Below are positions 30,916 through 38,047 of a stretch of 57,080 nucleotides of DNA, piece after piece. The DNA comes from a virus. A program made the position numbers and the translations under genes. The notes below the pieces were generated by a model, which did not search any database, had not been told where the DNA came from, and was given only the letters and a program-made list of their open reading frames with translations. Numbering within the stretch: the first letter of the stretch is position 1; each line of letters starts with the position of its first letter. The stretch lies in IMG/VR virus record IMGVR_UViG_3300034104_001340, positions 1 to 57,080 of that record. One strand, written 5' to 3'.

Positions 30916-31767
30916 ATGAGCATTGCAGCAAGCGCAGTACTGGTAAAGCTGTCCATTAGCACGTGGACGGCCAACAAGATCGACCGGGTGCAGACTGACC
31001 GTGTACTGGCAGACAACAACGCCAGCAACAGGGCAGCGCAGGTACGCAAGAACCTCATGGCAGGTACGCAGAAGATCAAAGGCCTAGTGGACTTTGCGCA
31101 GCACTGTCGAAATGAGAATTACAGGCTCACGTTGCCATGGGAGGACAGGGGCAACCGCCTGCTGCCAACCAGCTTGTTCCTCGACTACAAGGCCAAGATG
31201 AATGGGTACAAGAACCAGTTCATCCAGATGCGTGGCGACATCGCGTACAACTACGATGCCTTGCAGCAGACGGCGCGCAACTACCTCGGGGATATGTACG
31301 ATGCAGCAGACTACCCCGGTGTGGACGAGGTGATTAGTAAGTACGATTGGCAGCTGACGTTCAGCCCGGTGCCCGATGCAGGCCACTTCTACCTCGACAT
31401 CCCGGCCAGCGAGCTGGAGGAGGTGAAGCAGTCACTCAACGTGGAGAACGACCTGCGACTTAAGGACGCAACGCGCACGGCGTGGGACAGACTGCACACA
31501 CTGTTGGAAGGCATGACGGGCAAGCTGGCTGAGACTGACGAGGGCAAGACCAAACGCTGGCACGATAGCTTTGTGACCAACGCATCGGAGTTGTGCTCCA
31601 TGCTTACGCACCTCAACGTAACCCGAGACCCGGAGCTTGAGCGTGCAAGACGTATGCTTGAGGCTTCCATTGCTGGCGTGCAAGTTGATACACTCAAGGT
31701 ATCGCCTGTCGCAAGAGAGAACCTCAAGGGCAAGGTGGACGACATCATCAAACAGTTCGAGTGGTGA
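30916..31767 (+). CDS. DUF3150-like protein
   Basis: 283 aa, mostly helical. Recognisable stretches are LVKLSISTWTANKIDRVQTD at the start, LVDFAQHCRNENYRLTLPWE, and a C-terminal region with many charged helices. I associate this with the DUF3150 family, which in bacteria and mobile elements is often encoded with MoxR and VWA genes. Here it lies 3.4 kb after the MoxR gene in the same strand run, with an AACGAGGATACA leader. Assignment is from memory of the family's pattern and is moderately certain. Confidence 0.6.
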   Translation: MSIAASAVLVKLSISTWTANKIDRVQTDRVLADNNASNRAAQVRKNLMAGTQKIKGLVDFAQHCRNENYRLTLPWEDRGNRLLPTSLFLDYKAKMNGYKNQFIQMRGDIAYNYDALQQTARNYLGDMYDAADYPGVDEVISKYDWQLTFSPVPDAGHFYLDIPASELEEVKQSLNVENDLRLKDATRTAWDRLHTLLEGMTGKLAETDEGKTKRWHDSFVTNASELCSMLTHLNVTRDPELERARRMLEASIAGVQVDTLKVSPVARENLKGKVDDIIKQFEW

Positions 31768-31771
31768 GTAC

Positions 31772-32230
31772 ATGATGGAGTATGAGTTCGTAATACAAGA
31801 CATAGACACTGTGATGGGGGGCTTGAAAGCAACGCTCCCTGACGACTTCCACCGCGCTATGGACATGCGCGTGGTGCAGATGGCTGAGCACTTCTACACC
31901 GTAGCTGAGCTACTGGAGTTACCCGACAAGGATGTCGAGGCGCTGGCTGAGCAACTAAGTATCGCACTACTCAACAAGCAGGTGAAGGATGCGTGGTACT
32001 CAGGCAAAGGCAAGGTGTTCATCCGTGGGCCTGAGCTGTGGAGTGTGTATATACCAAGAGCACCCACTAGCAGGCAGGCTATATACAAGCCAGACGAGGT
32101 GCCGACTGAGTGGCGCAGGCAGTTGGGTATGCTACAGCTATTGGAAGGGCGGCGTACTCTGCTGAAGGACTGTGGCTACCGACATGACGACAAGGTGTTT
32201 TACTTACTGGAGGCAGAAGATGGAGCTTAA
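31772..32230 (+). CDS. Early protein of unknown function, 152 aa
   Basis: Starts at the first of two adjacent ATG codons at 31772, after GGTGAG; a longer frame from 31637 overlaps the DUF3150-like gene and is not supported. Helical N-terminal half (VVQMAEHFYTVAELLELPDK) and a basic C-terminal half with PTEWRRQLGMLQLLEGRRTL. No family recognised. The stop overlaps the next start by 11 bases. Confidence 0.6.
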   Translation: MMEYEFVIQDIDTVMGGLKATLPDDFHRAMDMRVVQMAEHFYTVAELLELPDKDVEALAEQLSIALLNKQVKDAWYSGKGKVFIRGPELWSVYIPRAPTSRQAIYKPDEVPTEWRRQLGMLQLLEGRRTLLKDCGYRHDDKVFYLLEAEDGA

Positions 32231-32468
32231 GAACAGTGCAGGGTACTCAGTTAATGTGGGTTCGCTGGTCAGAGATACGGCGGGCGTGGAGTATCGAGTT
32301 GAGGATATAACCGCTACGCAGGTGCACGTAGTGACAACTAATCCCCCGCGCAGACAGCGCAGGTGCAAGCCAGCTGAGTTGGGGTTGGTAGTGGCGTCAC
32401 ACACCGCAGACAGGACTAAGTTTGACTTAGCGCGGCAGAAGCTGCGCAGTTATTGGGAGAGCGAATAA
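32220..32468 (+). CDS. Small early protein
   Basis: 82 aa from the ATG at 32220, preceded by GGAGGCAGAAG. It has an SH3-like small beta pattern (YSVNVGSLVRDTAGVEYRVE, then VHVVTTNPPRRQRRCKPAEL) that would fit a KOW-like or chromo-like barrel, then a helical basic tail. This is only a shape comparison. It is one base upstream of the ribbon-helix-helix gene. Confidence 0.55.
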   Translation: MELKNSAGYSVNVGSLVRDTAGVEYRVEDITATQVHVVTTNPPRRQRRCKPAELGLVVASHTADRTKFDLARQKLRSYWESE

Positions 32469-32469
32469 C

Positions 32470-32664
32470 ATGGCGCGAGGTAAGCAGAAGGAGCCAACGT
32501 GGGTGCATATCAACATCCGCGTTCCACAAGGGGTGTACGAGTACTTCTCGCAGTCTCCGAATATGTCCGAGGCTATACGTGAAGTACTAAGCGCATACGT
32601 TAATACCCCTAACAATGTTAGGGGGCCCACACAACAGGAGGCAGAAGATGGCGACGACACCTGA
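32470..32664 (+). CDS. Ribbon-helix-helix DNA-binding protein (candidate regulator)
   Basis: 64 aa. THVHINIRV-type strand (WVHINIRVPQGVYEYFSQ) is followed by a helix, a turn at PNMSEAIREVL and a second helix, the layout of Arc/MetJ/CopG repressors, with alternating strand residues that would contact the major groove. A perfect copy of the 15-bp palindrome lies within codons 47-51. RHH dimers bind inverted repeats, so this protein is a reasonable ligand for the palindromes. The fold assignment is by eye. Confidence 0.55.
   Translation: MARGKQKEPTWVHINIRVPQGVYEYFSQSPNMSEAIREVLSAYVNTPNNVRGPTQQEAEDGDDT
32608..32622 (-). promoter_or_regulatory. 15-bp palindrome, copy 10 (inside the RHH gene)
   Basis: CCTAACAATGTTAGG, perfect, followed by GGGG. 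It is the last copy on the map and encodes PNNVRG. Confidence 0.75.
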
Positions 32665-32944
32665 AGGCAAAGTAAAAGCCAAGGTGGTCAAGCTACTCAA
32701 GGAGCGGGGGGTGTACTACTTCTTCCCCGCTACCTTTGGGATGGGGCGATCCGGTGTGCCCGATGTAGTGTGCTGCCGAGGAGGGTGGTTCCTTGCTGTT
32801 GAGTGCAAGGCTGGTAAGAACAAACCCACGGCGTTGCAGGAGAGGGAGATAGAGGCGATACGCGCAGCAGGTGGCACGGCGCTTGTTATCAACGAGGACA
32901 ACTTACATGAACTGGAGGCACACTTAGATGAACCAAGGTATTGA
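32648..32944 (+). CDS. VRR-NUC nuclease
   Basis: 98 aa from the ATG at 32648 (ACAGGAGGCAGAAG upstream, overlapping the RHH gene by 17 bases). The signature GVPDVVCCRGGWFLAVECKA carries the PD and ExK catalytic residues of the VRR-NUC branch of PD-(D/E)XK nucleases, followed by ALQEREIEAIRAAGGTALVI. It is a stand-alone minimal domain, as found in phages near polymerases. Likely processes branched DNA during replication or recombination. Confidence 0.85.
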   Translation: MATTPEGKVKAKVVKLLKERGVYYFFPATFGMGRSGVPDVVCCRGGWFLAVECKAGKNKPTALQEREIEAIRAAGGTALVINEDNLHELEAHLDEPRY

Positions 32945-33170
32945 GATATTGCTGGCCCGCATGGACAGCCACCCGCAGGAGTTTGACAGCGAGGCTATGA
33001 CCGGACGCTATGGGCGCTGGACGCATACCGTAGACCTAGTGCTTGCCATAGGTGGTAGCTTCACTGACGAGGAGAGGAACGCGCTTAATAAAAAACTACG
33101 TGAGTTGGAGCGTGAGCGGTTCACACGGCGGGTGATGAAGAAGCTGTTGGACGAGCCGGAGGGTAAATGA
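32928..33170 (+). CDS. Small protein between VRR-NUC and polymerase
   Basis: 80 aa. MNQGIEILLARMDSHPQEFD is followed by a charged helical C-terminus ending KKLLDEPEGK. It overlaps both neighbours (17 and 4 bases), so it is translated with the polymerase. It is probably a replication accessory; I know similar small proteins before phage PolA genes but not their role. Confidence 0.6.
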   Translation: MNQGIEILLARMDSHPQEFDSEAMTGRYGRWTHTVDLVLAIGGSFTDEERNALNKKLRELERERFTRRVMKKLLDEPEGK

Positions 33171-34993
33171 ACATACTGACCATCGACTTCGAGACCTACT
33201 ACGACAAGCAGTTCAGTCTCTCCAAGCTAACAACCGAGGAGTACCTCCGTGACACGCAGTTCGAGGTGATCGGTGTGTCGGTGCAGCTCAATGACGGTGA
33301 GCCTGAGTGGTTCTCCGGCACTATGGAAGATACGAGCGAGTGGCTGCGCAAGTTCGACTGGGCCAGCAGTATAGCTATAGCGCACAACGCTATGTTCGAC
33401 CTAGCCATACTTAACTGGCACTTCGACCTGCGACCCAAGCGCATTGTGGACACGCTGTCTATGGCAAGGGCTATTCACACGATAGAAGTAGGCGGGAGCC
33501 TCGCTGCGTTGGTGGAGCATTACAAGCTTGGGAAGAAGGGCACCGAGGTAATCAACGCGCTGGGTAAGCGGCGACTGGGCTTCACACCCGAAGAGCTTGA
33601 TGCCTATGGTGAGTACTGCAAGAACGACACAGCCCTGACCTATAAGCTGTTCTGCAAGTTGATGGAGCCGGGCTTCTCGGTTGATGAGCTGCGCTTGATT
33701 GACGTGACGGTGCGCATGTTCTCGGAGCCGGTGTTGCAGATAGATACACCACTGTTGGAAGCCCATTTGATCGGGGTCAAGGAGAAGAAGGAGAAGCTGC
33801 TGAGTAAGGCGCTGGTGGACAAGGACGACCTGATGAGCAACCCGAAATTTGCGGCACTGCTGACTCTGCTTAGCGTAGTACCACCAATGAAGACCAGCCT
33901 GACCACGGGCAAGGAGACCTACGCCTTCTCCAAGCAGGACGAGGAGTTCATGGTGTTACTGGAGCATCCAGATGTGCTGGTGCAGTCGCTGGTATCGGCT
34001 CGGCTGGGGCTGAAGTCTACGTTGGAAGAGACACGCACTGAGCGGTTCATCAACATTGCAAAGCGTGGGTCGCTCCCTATCCCGTTGAAGTACTACGCAG
34101 CGCACACCGGACGCTGGGGAGGCGATGACTCGGTGAACATGCAGAACTTGCCGCGTGGTGGGACGCTGAAGAACGCACTGATGGCACCGCCCGGGTATGT
34201 ACTGGTTGACTCTGACTCCTCGCAGATTGAGGCGCGCACGCTGGCGTGGTGGGCTGGACAAGACGATCTCGTTGCCGCATTCGAGCGTGGTGACGATGTG
34301 TATAAGATCATGGCGTCTGCTATCTACGGCAAGGTGGAGGCAGACATATCCAAGGATGAACGGTTCGTAGGTAAGACCACTATCTTGGGCGCGGGGTATG
34401 GGATGGGGCACAAGAAGTTCCATACGCAACTGAAAAACTTCGGCGTTGATTTTCCCCTTGCTGAGTGCAAGCGCATCATCAGTGTGTACCGTAGTACCTA
34501 CGAAGCTATACCGGAGCTGTGGGAGCAGGCGCAGTCAGTGTTGTATGCGATGCTCGAAGATAAATCTGCACCGCTCGGTAAAAAAGGGGTAGTTTTTGTT
34601 GAGGGTAAGCGCGGAATTCGCTTGCCTAACGGGCTTTACATCAAGTACCCTAACCTTCGGCGCGTCAAGAACGATGAGGGTAGGTCTGAGTTTGTATACG
34701 ACACCAAGAGGGGTCGAGCGGTCATACCAAACAGGATATACGGCGGTAAAGTTGTAGAGAACGTAGTGCAGGCGCTGGCTCGTATTGCTGTAGGTGAGCA
34801 GCTGCTGCGCATTGCCAAGAAGTACAAAGTTGTGATGACGGTACATGACGCAGTTTGTGCGTTGGTGCCTGAAGTAGAGAAGGAGCGCGGCCTTGAGTAC
34901 GTTGAGCTGTGCATGAAGATACGCCCCCAATGGGCACCAGATTTACCACTGAATTGCGAGGCTGGCGCTGACCCGCGTTACGGGCAGTGTTAG
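33167..34993 (+). CDS. polA: Family A DNA polymerase with 3'-5' exonuclease
   Basis: 608 aa. The exonuclease has D7 and E9 (IDFETYYD), HNAMFDLAI and the YCKND motif. In the polymerase, motif A has D348 (LVDSDSSQIEAR), the O-helix reads RFVGKTTILGAGYG, and motif C has D561 (TVHDAV). R399, K403 and Y411 of the O-helix are intact. The residue at the position of E. coli Phe762 is Leu407. There is no 5'-3' exonuclease domain. It should copy the phage genome with the AEP/DUF927 primase-helicase at 43795 and the SSB-like protein at 42639. Length is typical of T7-like phage polymerases without long insertions. Confidence 0.95.
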   Translation: MNILTIDFETYYDKQFSLSKLTTEEYLRDTQFEVIGVSVQLNDGEPEWFSGTMEDTSEWLRKFDWASSIAIAHNAMFDLAILNWHFDLRPKRIVDTLSMARAIHTIEVGGSLAALVEHYKLGKKGTEVINALGKRRLGFTPEELDAYGEYCKNDTALTYKLFCKLMEPGFSVDELRLIDVTVRMFSEPVLQIDTPLLEAHLIGVKEKKEKLLSKALVDKDDLMSNPKFAALLTLLSVVPPMKTSLTTGKETYAFSKQDEEFMVLLEHPDVLVQSLVSARLGLKSTLEETRTERFINIAKRGSLPIPLKYYAAHTGRWGGDDSVNMQNLPRGGTLKNALMAPPGYVLVDSDSSQIEARTLAWWAGQDDLVAAFERGDDVYKIMASAIYGKVEADISKDERFVGKTTILGAGYGMGHKKFHTQLKNFGVDFPLAECKRIISVYRSTYEAIPELWEQAQSVLYAMLEDKSAPLGKKGVVFVEGKRGIRLPNGLYIKYPNLRRVKNDEGRSEFVYDTKRGRAVIPNRIYGGKVVENVVQALARIAVGEQLLRIAKKYKVVMTVHDAVCALVPEVEKERGLEYVELCMKIRPQWAPDLPLNCEAGADPRYGQC

Positions 34994-35166
34994 CCGCTTG
35001 GGGTGCCTAGCGCCCCGTGCCCCAGCCGGAGGTGGGCATCGTGTGAAAAACACCGGCAGTGTGCGATGTTATGCCCTCGTGGTCACTTAGGTGACCTGCA
35101 TATAGACAGGCGCACACCGACTAGCCCACGTCACGGGCCCCTTTTACTTAACTGACGAGGTGCACT
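34994..35166 (+). other. 173-bp non-coding gap with short hairpins
   Basis: No gene is seen. It contains GGTCAC/GTGACC (35081-35096) with a four-base loop and a weaker GC-rich stem around 34998-35013. No T-run follows either. The GC-rich start contrasts with the flanking genes. It could be a small RNA, a processing site or a weak terminator; it does not resemble a tRNA. Confidence 0.4.
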
Positions 35167-35421
35167 ATGACCGACGACCGCAACATTCTTATAGTCAACG
35201 AGTCCTTCACTGTGTTTGATGAGGTGCAGTTCGCACTCGAAGAGGCCGAGTTCCTCACCAAGACAACCAACCGACCGCACAGTGTAGTAGGTACAGCCAC
35301 GCCCGATGGGGTGATAGCTCAGTACCTTGTGATGGAGCGTAGTCGCGCTATGGCTACCGCTGCGTTGATACTTGAAACCTTTCGTGCGATGGACGAAGAA
35401 CCTGCAAGGGGGATCAACTGA
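35167..35421 (+). CDS. Small early protein
   Basis: 84 aa. MTDDRNILIVNESFTVFDEV opens an alpha/beta pattern; the second half is a long helix ending EEPARGIN. GACGAGGTGCACT precedes the ATG. One-base overlap with the next gene. No family recognised. Confidence 0.55.
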   Translation: MTDDRNILIVNESFTVFDEVQFALEEAEFLTKTTNRPHSVVGTATPDGVIAQYLVMERSRAMATAALILETFRAMDEEPARGIN

Positions 35422-35633
35422 TGGACTGGCCTACAGCAGTAGTACTAATCGCAGGTATGGGGTGTTTCGCATACGTATGGGCAACTCGGCACCAGAAGGA
35501 CGAACTCAGGGTCGCAGAGATAAAACACTTGTCCGCAATGCTGTTCGATTTGCGCTCTCAAGACATCTTAGAGACGAACTACCGGAAAACAGTATTAGCC
35601 CGTATAGAACACCTGATTGGTAGAGGCAACTGA
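35421..35633 (+). CDS. Small membrane-anchored protein
   Basis: 70 aa. Residues 3-20 (WPTAVVLIAGMGCFAYVW) are a single N-terminal membrane span, followed by a charged cytoplasmic helix. It overlaps both neighbours by one base. Function unknown. Confidence 0.55.
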   Translation: MDWPTAVVLIAGMGCFAYVWATRHQKDELRVAEIKHLSAMLFDLRSQDILETNYRKTVLARIEHLIGRGN

Positions 35634-35803
35634 TGGTACTGAAAAAGATAAGTGAACATTTTTGGATGCTCCAGTCGGACGATGGTCTCGTGAAGCTCAC
35701 GTGGTTTGGGGCCACGCGAGGTGAAGTATTGGGTAGGTTTAACGCCTACATCCGCAGCGTTGATCTGGACAAAATCCGTTACAAGCCGAGGGTAAGTGTA
35801 TGA
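35633..35803 (+). CDS. Small early protein, 56 aa
   Basis: ATG at 35633 overlapping the previous stop as TGATG; stop TGA at 35801 overlapping the next ATG as ATGA. It begins MVLKKISEHFWMLQSDDGLV and is basic and aromatic in the middle. The gap-free overlaps on both sides are good evidence for translation. Function unknown. Confidence 0.6.
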   Translation: MVLKKISEHFWMLQSDDGLVKLTWFGATRGEVLGRFNAYIRSVDLDKIRYKPRVSV

Positions 35804-36108
35804 AAACAGTACAGGCCCCAAGACTTAGTCGGAGCGACTACGACTACCAGACTTCATACAAAATAAAAACTGGGGCGGCGACCATATTTTTTACAGTGTA
35901 TTTTTCACTGGATGAGTTCCAGCTTGTGCAGTTCGCCATTGCGAAGCTACCAAGGCTTGGGATGCTACGTACACCACCAAGACCTTACAACTACTATACC
36001 GTGACTATAGGACTTTTGGGCGCGGGGTTAGCATTCTGGTTTTGCCCGACAGGCGCGGGTGAAACGAGCAGCAGTTGGTATGTGAAGCGAGTAGGGGGTG
36101 GCGAGTAA
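35800..36108 (+). CDS. Small early protein with hydrophobic C-terminal segment
   Basis: 102 aa. The N-terminal half is beta-rich and aromatic. Residues 69-83 (TIGLLGAGLAFWFCP) are hydrophobic but short for a span. It continues the chain of overlapping small genes. No family recognised. Confidence 0.5.
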   Translation: MKTVQAPRLSRSDYDYQTSYKIKTGAATIFFTVYFSLDEFQLVQFAIAKLPRLGMLRTPPRPYNYYTVTIGLLGAGLAFWFCPTGAGETSSSWYVKRVGGGE

Positions 36109-36136
36109 TGAAACCAAACGAACAGGAGAAAGGGGT

Positions 36137-36358
36137 ATGACAAGACGCGAATCAGCAATCATCAGTGCATTTACTGGCATCCTCTGCGGGCCTTTTGACG
36201 CCCTCCATGAGTACGTAGAGGAACTTATGGGGCGCCCTGTGTTCACGCACGAAATGGGTGATGGGAGGATAGCACAGAGAATTAAAGAGCTGGCAAAGCC
36301 TGATTTCATTGCGTTAGCAAATTCAGTGGCCGAACTTGAGAAAGAGGTGCGCGCATGA
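36137..36358 (+). CDS. Conserved phage protein (TRRESAIISAFTG family)
   Basis: 73 aa from the ATG at 36137, with AGGAGAAAGGGGT upstream. Conserved pattern: RRESAIISAFTGILCGPFDA, LHEYVEELMGRPVFTHEMGD, then a helical KPDFIALA. I recognise it as a widespread small family in phages of Proteobacteria with no known role. It overlaps the next gene by four bases. Confidence 0.7.
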   Translation: MTRRESAIISAFTGILCGPFDALHEYVEELMGRPVFTHEMGDGRIAQRIKELAKPDFIALANSVAELEKEVRA

Positions 36359-36582
36359 GCATAGACAATTGCCAACGCTGTGACAAAAGGCTTGATACTG
36401 ACTTTGTTGAATACCAGCCTGACGGGAGCCTGTATTGCGGAGCGTGCGAGGATCAAAACGCTTGGAACATGGACGACCCCGGCGAGACTGCCGCGAGAGT
36501 TATACGCGCCATGATTAAGAGAGGTGAGAGCGATGGAAGTACAGGGTTAAAGCGGCACCCTTTTAAGCCGCGATCTATGTGA
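36355..36582 (+). CDS. Small zinc-ribbon protein
   Basis: 75 aa. CQRCDKRLDTDFVEY ... LYCGACEDQ gives two CxxC pairs. The rest is acidic then basic. ATGA overlap with the previous gene. Function unknown. Confidence 0.55.
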   Translation: MSIDNCQRCDKRLDTDFVEYQPDGSLYCGACEDQNAWNMDDPGETAARVIRAMIKRGESDGSTGLKRHPFKPRSM

Positions 36583-36593
36583 GTTAAAACCAC

Positions 36594-36737
36594 ATGAAAG
36601 AAGTAAACGATGCAATGGCTAAAGTTTTGGCTGAAATCAAGGAAGGGGTAAAGGGAGACGAGGCGCTTAAGCTGTCGCAGGCTGCGCTAAATCTCGCGCA
36701 TGTGCAGTCCGTTCTAAGCAAGCTGAAAGACAAGTAA
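36594..36737 (+). CDS. Small helical early protein, 47 aa
   Basis: ATG at 36594, stop at 36735. It begins MKEVNDAMAKVLAEIKEGVK and is amphipathic helix throughout, ending HVQSVLSKLKDK. It continues the tandem of tiny genes in the same strand. Function unknown. Confidence 0.5.
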   Translation: MKEVNDAMAKVLAEIKEGVKGDEALKLSQAALNLAHVQSVLSKLKDK

Positions 36738-36785
36738 CCAATACAGGCACACGGATGTGCCACTAATTTATGGAGGGCAACGACA

Positions 36786-36863
36786 ATGCAGGCTGAAACG
36801 GCAGTGAAGTGGCCGCAGCAAGGCCACATCAAACAACTGCGGGCGCTGCTGCCCGAGGAATAA
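36786..36863 (+). CDS. Tiny early protein, 25 aa
   Basis: ATG at 36786 with GGAGGGCAACGACA upstream, ending LRALLPEE. The good ribosome site is the only support. It may be a real micro-protein or the remnant of a longer gene disrupted at this insertion-prone spot. Confidence 0.4.
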   Translation: MQAETAVKWPQQGHIKQLRALLPEE

Positions 36864-36865
36864 CA

Positions 36866-36901
36866 ATGAAAGCATACGACAAGCGGCTAGTGGAGAGGTG
36901 A
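36866..36901 (+). pseudogene. Truncated second copy of the DUF3310 gene start
   Basis: Eleven codons reading MKAYDKRLVER then a stop. The DNA matches the first 29 or so bases of the DUF3310 gene at 37352 (MKAYDKQVGG) with few changes, including a silent TAC/TAT. The HNH endonuclease gene lies between the two copies. This is a footprint of insertion next to, and partial duplication of, the gene start. Confidence 0.65.
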
Positions 36902-36923
36902 GAAGCGATGCGAGTGTATAGCA

Positions 36924-37355
36924 ATGACAAAAATAAAAAACAAGTTTCAACTTAAACAGTATATGCACTACAACCAGTATACGGGACAATTTACTAGGAT
37001 TCAGGCTGCTACTGCCGGCAGAGACGCCCTCGGTACCGTCAGCGGTCCAAAGGCAAAGCAGGGTCAAATACGCTTGCACGGGGTGTGGTACGAACTAAAC
37101 AGACTTGCGTTTTTATACATGACAGGGGAATACCCCAAAGGCATTGTCCGCCACATTGACGGTAGTAAAGAAAATTTAGCATGGAGTAACTTGAAGGATG
37201 TTGTGCCAATTGGTGGGCGTATAGCATGGATAGAGAGACGGGGCAGGTACCAAGTCTATTCTGGTAAAAAGTATGTCGGTAGTTACAAGACAAGGCCGGA
37301 AGCAGAGGTGGCACTTAATGTATATCTAAATTGTGACGCGGGTACAGACGCATGA
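36924..37355 (+). CDS. HNH homing endonuclease with AP2-like domain
   Basis: 143 aa. The N-terminus YNQYTGQFTRIQAATAGRD and the core RLAFLYMTGEYPKGIVRHID, GSKENLAWSNL form an HNH_3 nuclease. The C-terminal GRYQVYSGKKYVGSYKTRPE resembles an AP2 DNA-binding domain. It is AT-richer than its neighbours and has a poor ribosome site, as expected for a recent arrival. Its stop overlaps the DUF3310 ATG. It is a selfish endonuclease that probably cuts phage genomes lacking it. Confidence 0.8.
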   Translation: MTKIKNKFQLKQYMHYNQYTGQFTRIQAATAGRDALGTVSGPKAKQGQIRLHGVWYELNRLAFLYMTGEYPKGIVRHIDGSKENLAWSNLKDVVPIGGRIAWIERRGRYQVYSGKKYVGSYKTRPEAEVALNVYLNCDAGTDA

Positions 37356-37615
37356 AAGCATATGACAAGCAGGTAGGCGGATCGCACTACAAGAAGATGA
37401 AGATTCAGCCTATGCAGTACAGCATGGCGAACGAGCTGGACGCGTGCCAGCACACGGCGATCAAGTACATAACGCGGCACGAGGACAAGGCAGGCAAGAA
37501 GGACTTGTACAAGTCGATACACACTGTGCTGCTGTTGATCGAAGAGAAGTACGAGTGGACTGATAAAGACAGCGCGATACTTGAGGCGGTGATGGGAGCG
37601 ATGAGTGATGAGTGA
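37352..37615 (+). CDS. DUF3310 protein
   Basis: 87 aa. KQVGGSHYKKMKIQPMQYSM, then ACQHTAIKYITRHEDKAGKK and DLYKSIHTVLLLI are the defining segments of DUF3310 (SaV-type), a small helical family common in phages near replication genes. The exact role is unknown, though a nucleotide-related function has been proposed. ATGA overlap with the HNH stop and an 8-base overlap with the next gene. Confidence 0.8.
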   Translation: MKAYDKQVGGSHYKKMKIQPMQYSMANELDACQHTAIKYITRHEDKAGKKDLYKSIHTVLLLIEEKYEWTDKDSAILEAVMGAMSDE

Positions 37616-37784
37616 GGACTATGCGTTTATGGACTGTGCCAAATTTCTGGACGCACTGGAGAAGAACGCCATGTACGAAACGCTGTATGAGGACTCGGAG
37701 GGCCGGATGATTCTGGTGATAACCCCGTTTGACCTATACAGCTTTGTTAACAGACTGTGGAGAGAGCGGAATGAAACGTCCTAG
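37608..37784 (+). CDS. Small acidic early protein, 58 aa
   Basis: ATG at 37608 overlapping the DUF3310 end. Begins MSEDYAFMDCAKFLDALEKN and ends VNRLWRERNETS; a strand pair (RMILVITPFDLYSF) sits in the middle. Short but tightly coupled. Function unknown. Confidence 0.55.
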   Translation: MSEDYAFMDCAKFLDALEKNAMYETLYEDSEGRMILVITPFDLYSFVNRLWRERNETS

Positions 37785-37879
37785 CGACACCCCAGACCGA
37801 GAGGACCGCACCCTGCTTGCGGGCAAGAGCCGTAACTACATTATTGGTTGGAACAGAGTTAAACACAGAGGAGACAAGC

Positions 37880-38047
37880 ATGAACCTGAACGAACTGCTG
37901 AACCCGTGGGCCGCGCTGCGCCGGGCAAAGCTCGAAGTGGATACACTAAGAAGAGAGCAAGCCCTGCTGGTTGAGGAGCTACGTAAGGCACAGAAGAACG
38001 ACAACAGAGGTACGGATGGCAAGTTCAAGAAGGGGGAAGGGAAATGA
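37880..38047 (+). CDS. Small coiled-coil early protein
   Basis: 55 aa from the ATG at 37880, with AGAGGAGACAAGC upstream. MNLNELLNPWAALRRAKLEV leads into a heptad-rich helix (RREQALLVEELRKAQ) and a basic tail (GTDGKFKKGEGK). The upstream in-frame extension to 37817 is not supported. A small coiled-coil dimer is likely; function unknown. Confidence 0.6.
   Translation: MNLNELLNPWAALRRAKLEVDTLRREQALLVEELRKAQKNDNRGTDGKFKKGEGK

Noticed and set aside
36108-36140. Ten-codon frame MKPNEQEKGV before the 73-aa gene, as a third duplicated start
   Set aside because: Its sequence does not resemble the start of any neighbouring gene.
37771-37974. A reading frame beginning MKRPSDTPDREDRTLLAG that overlaps the 55-aa coiled-coil gene
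   Set aside because: It has a weak ribosome site and its second half is the alternative frame of the better supported gene at 37880. The first part could be a short remnant, but I cannot support it.
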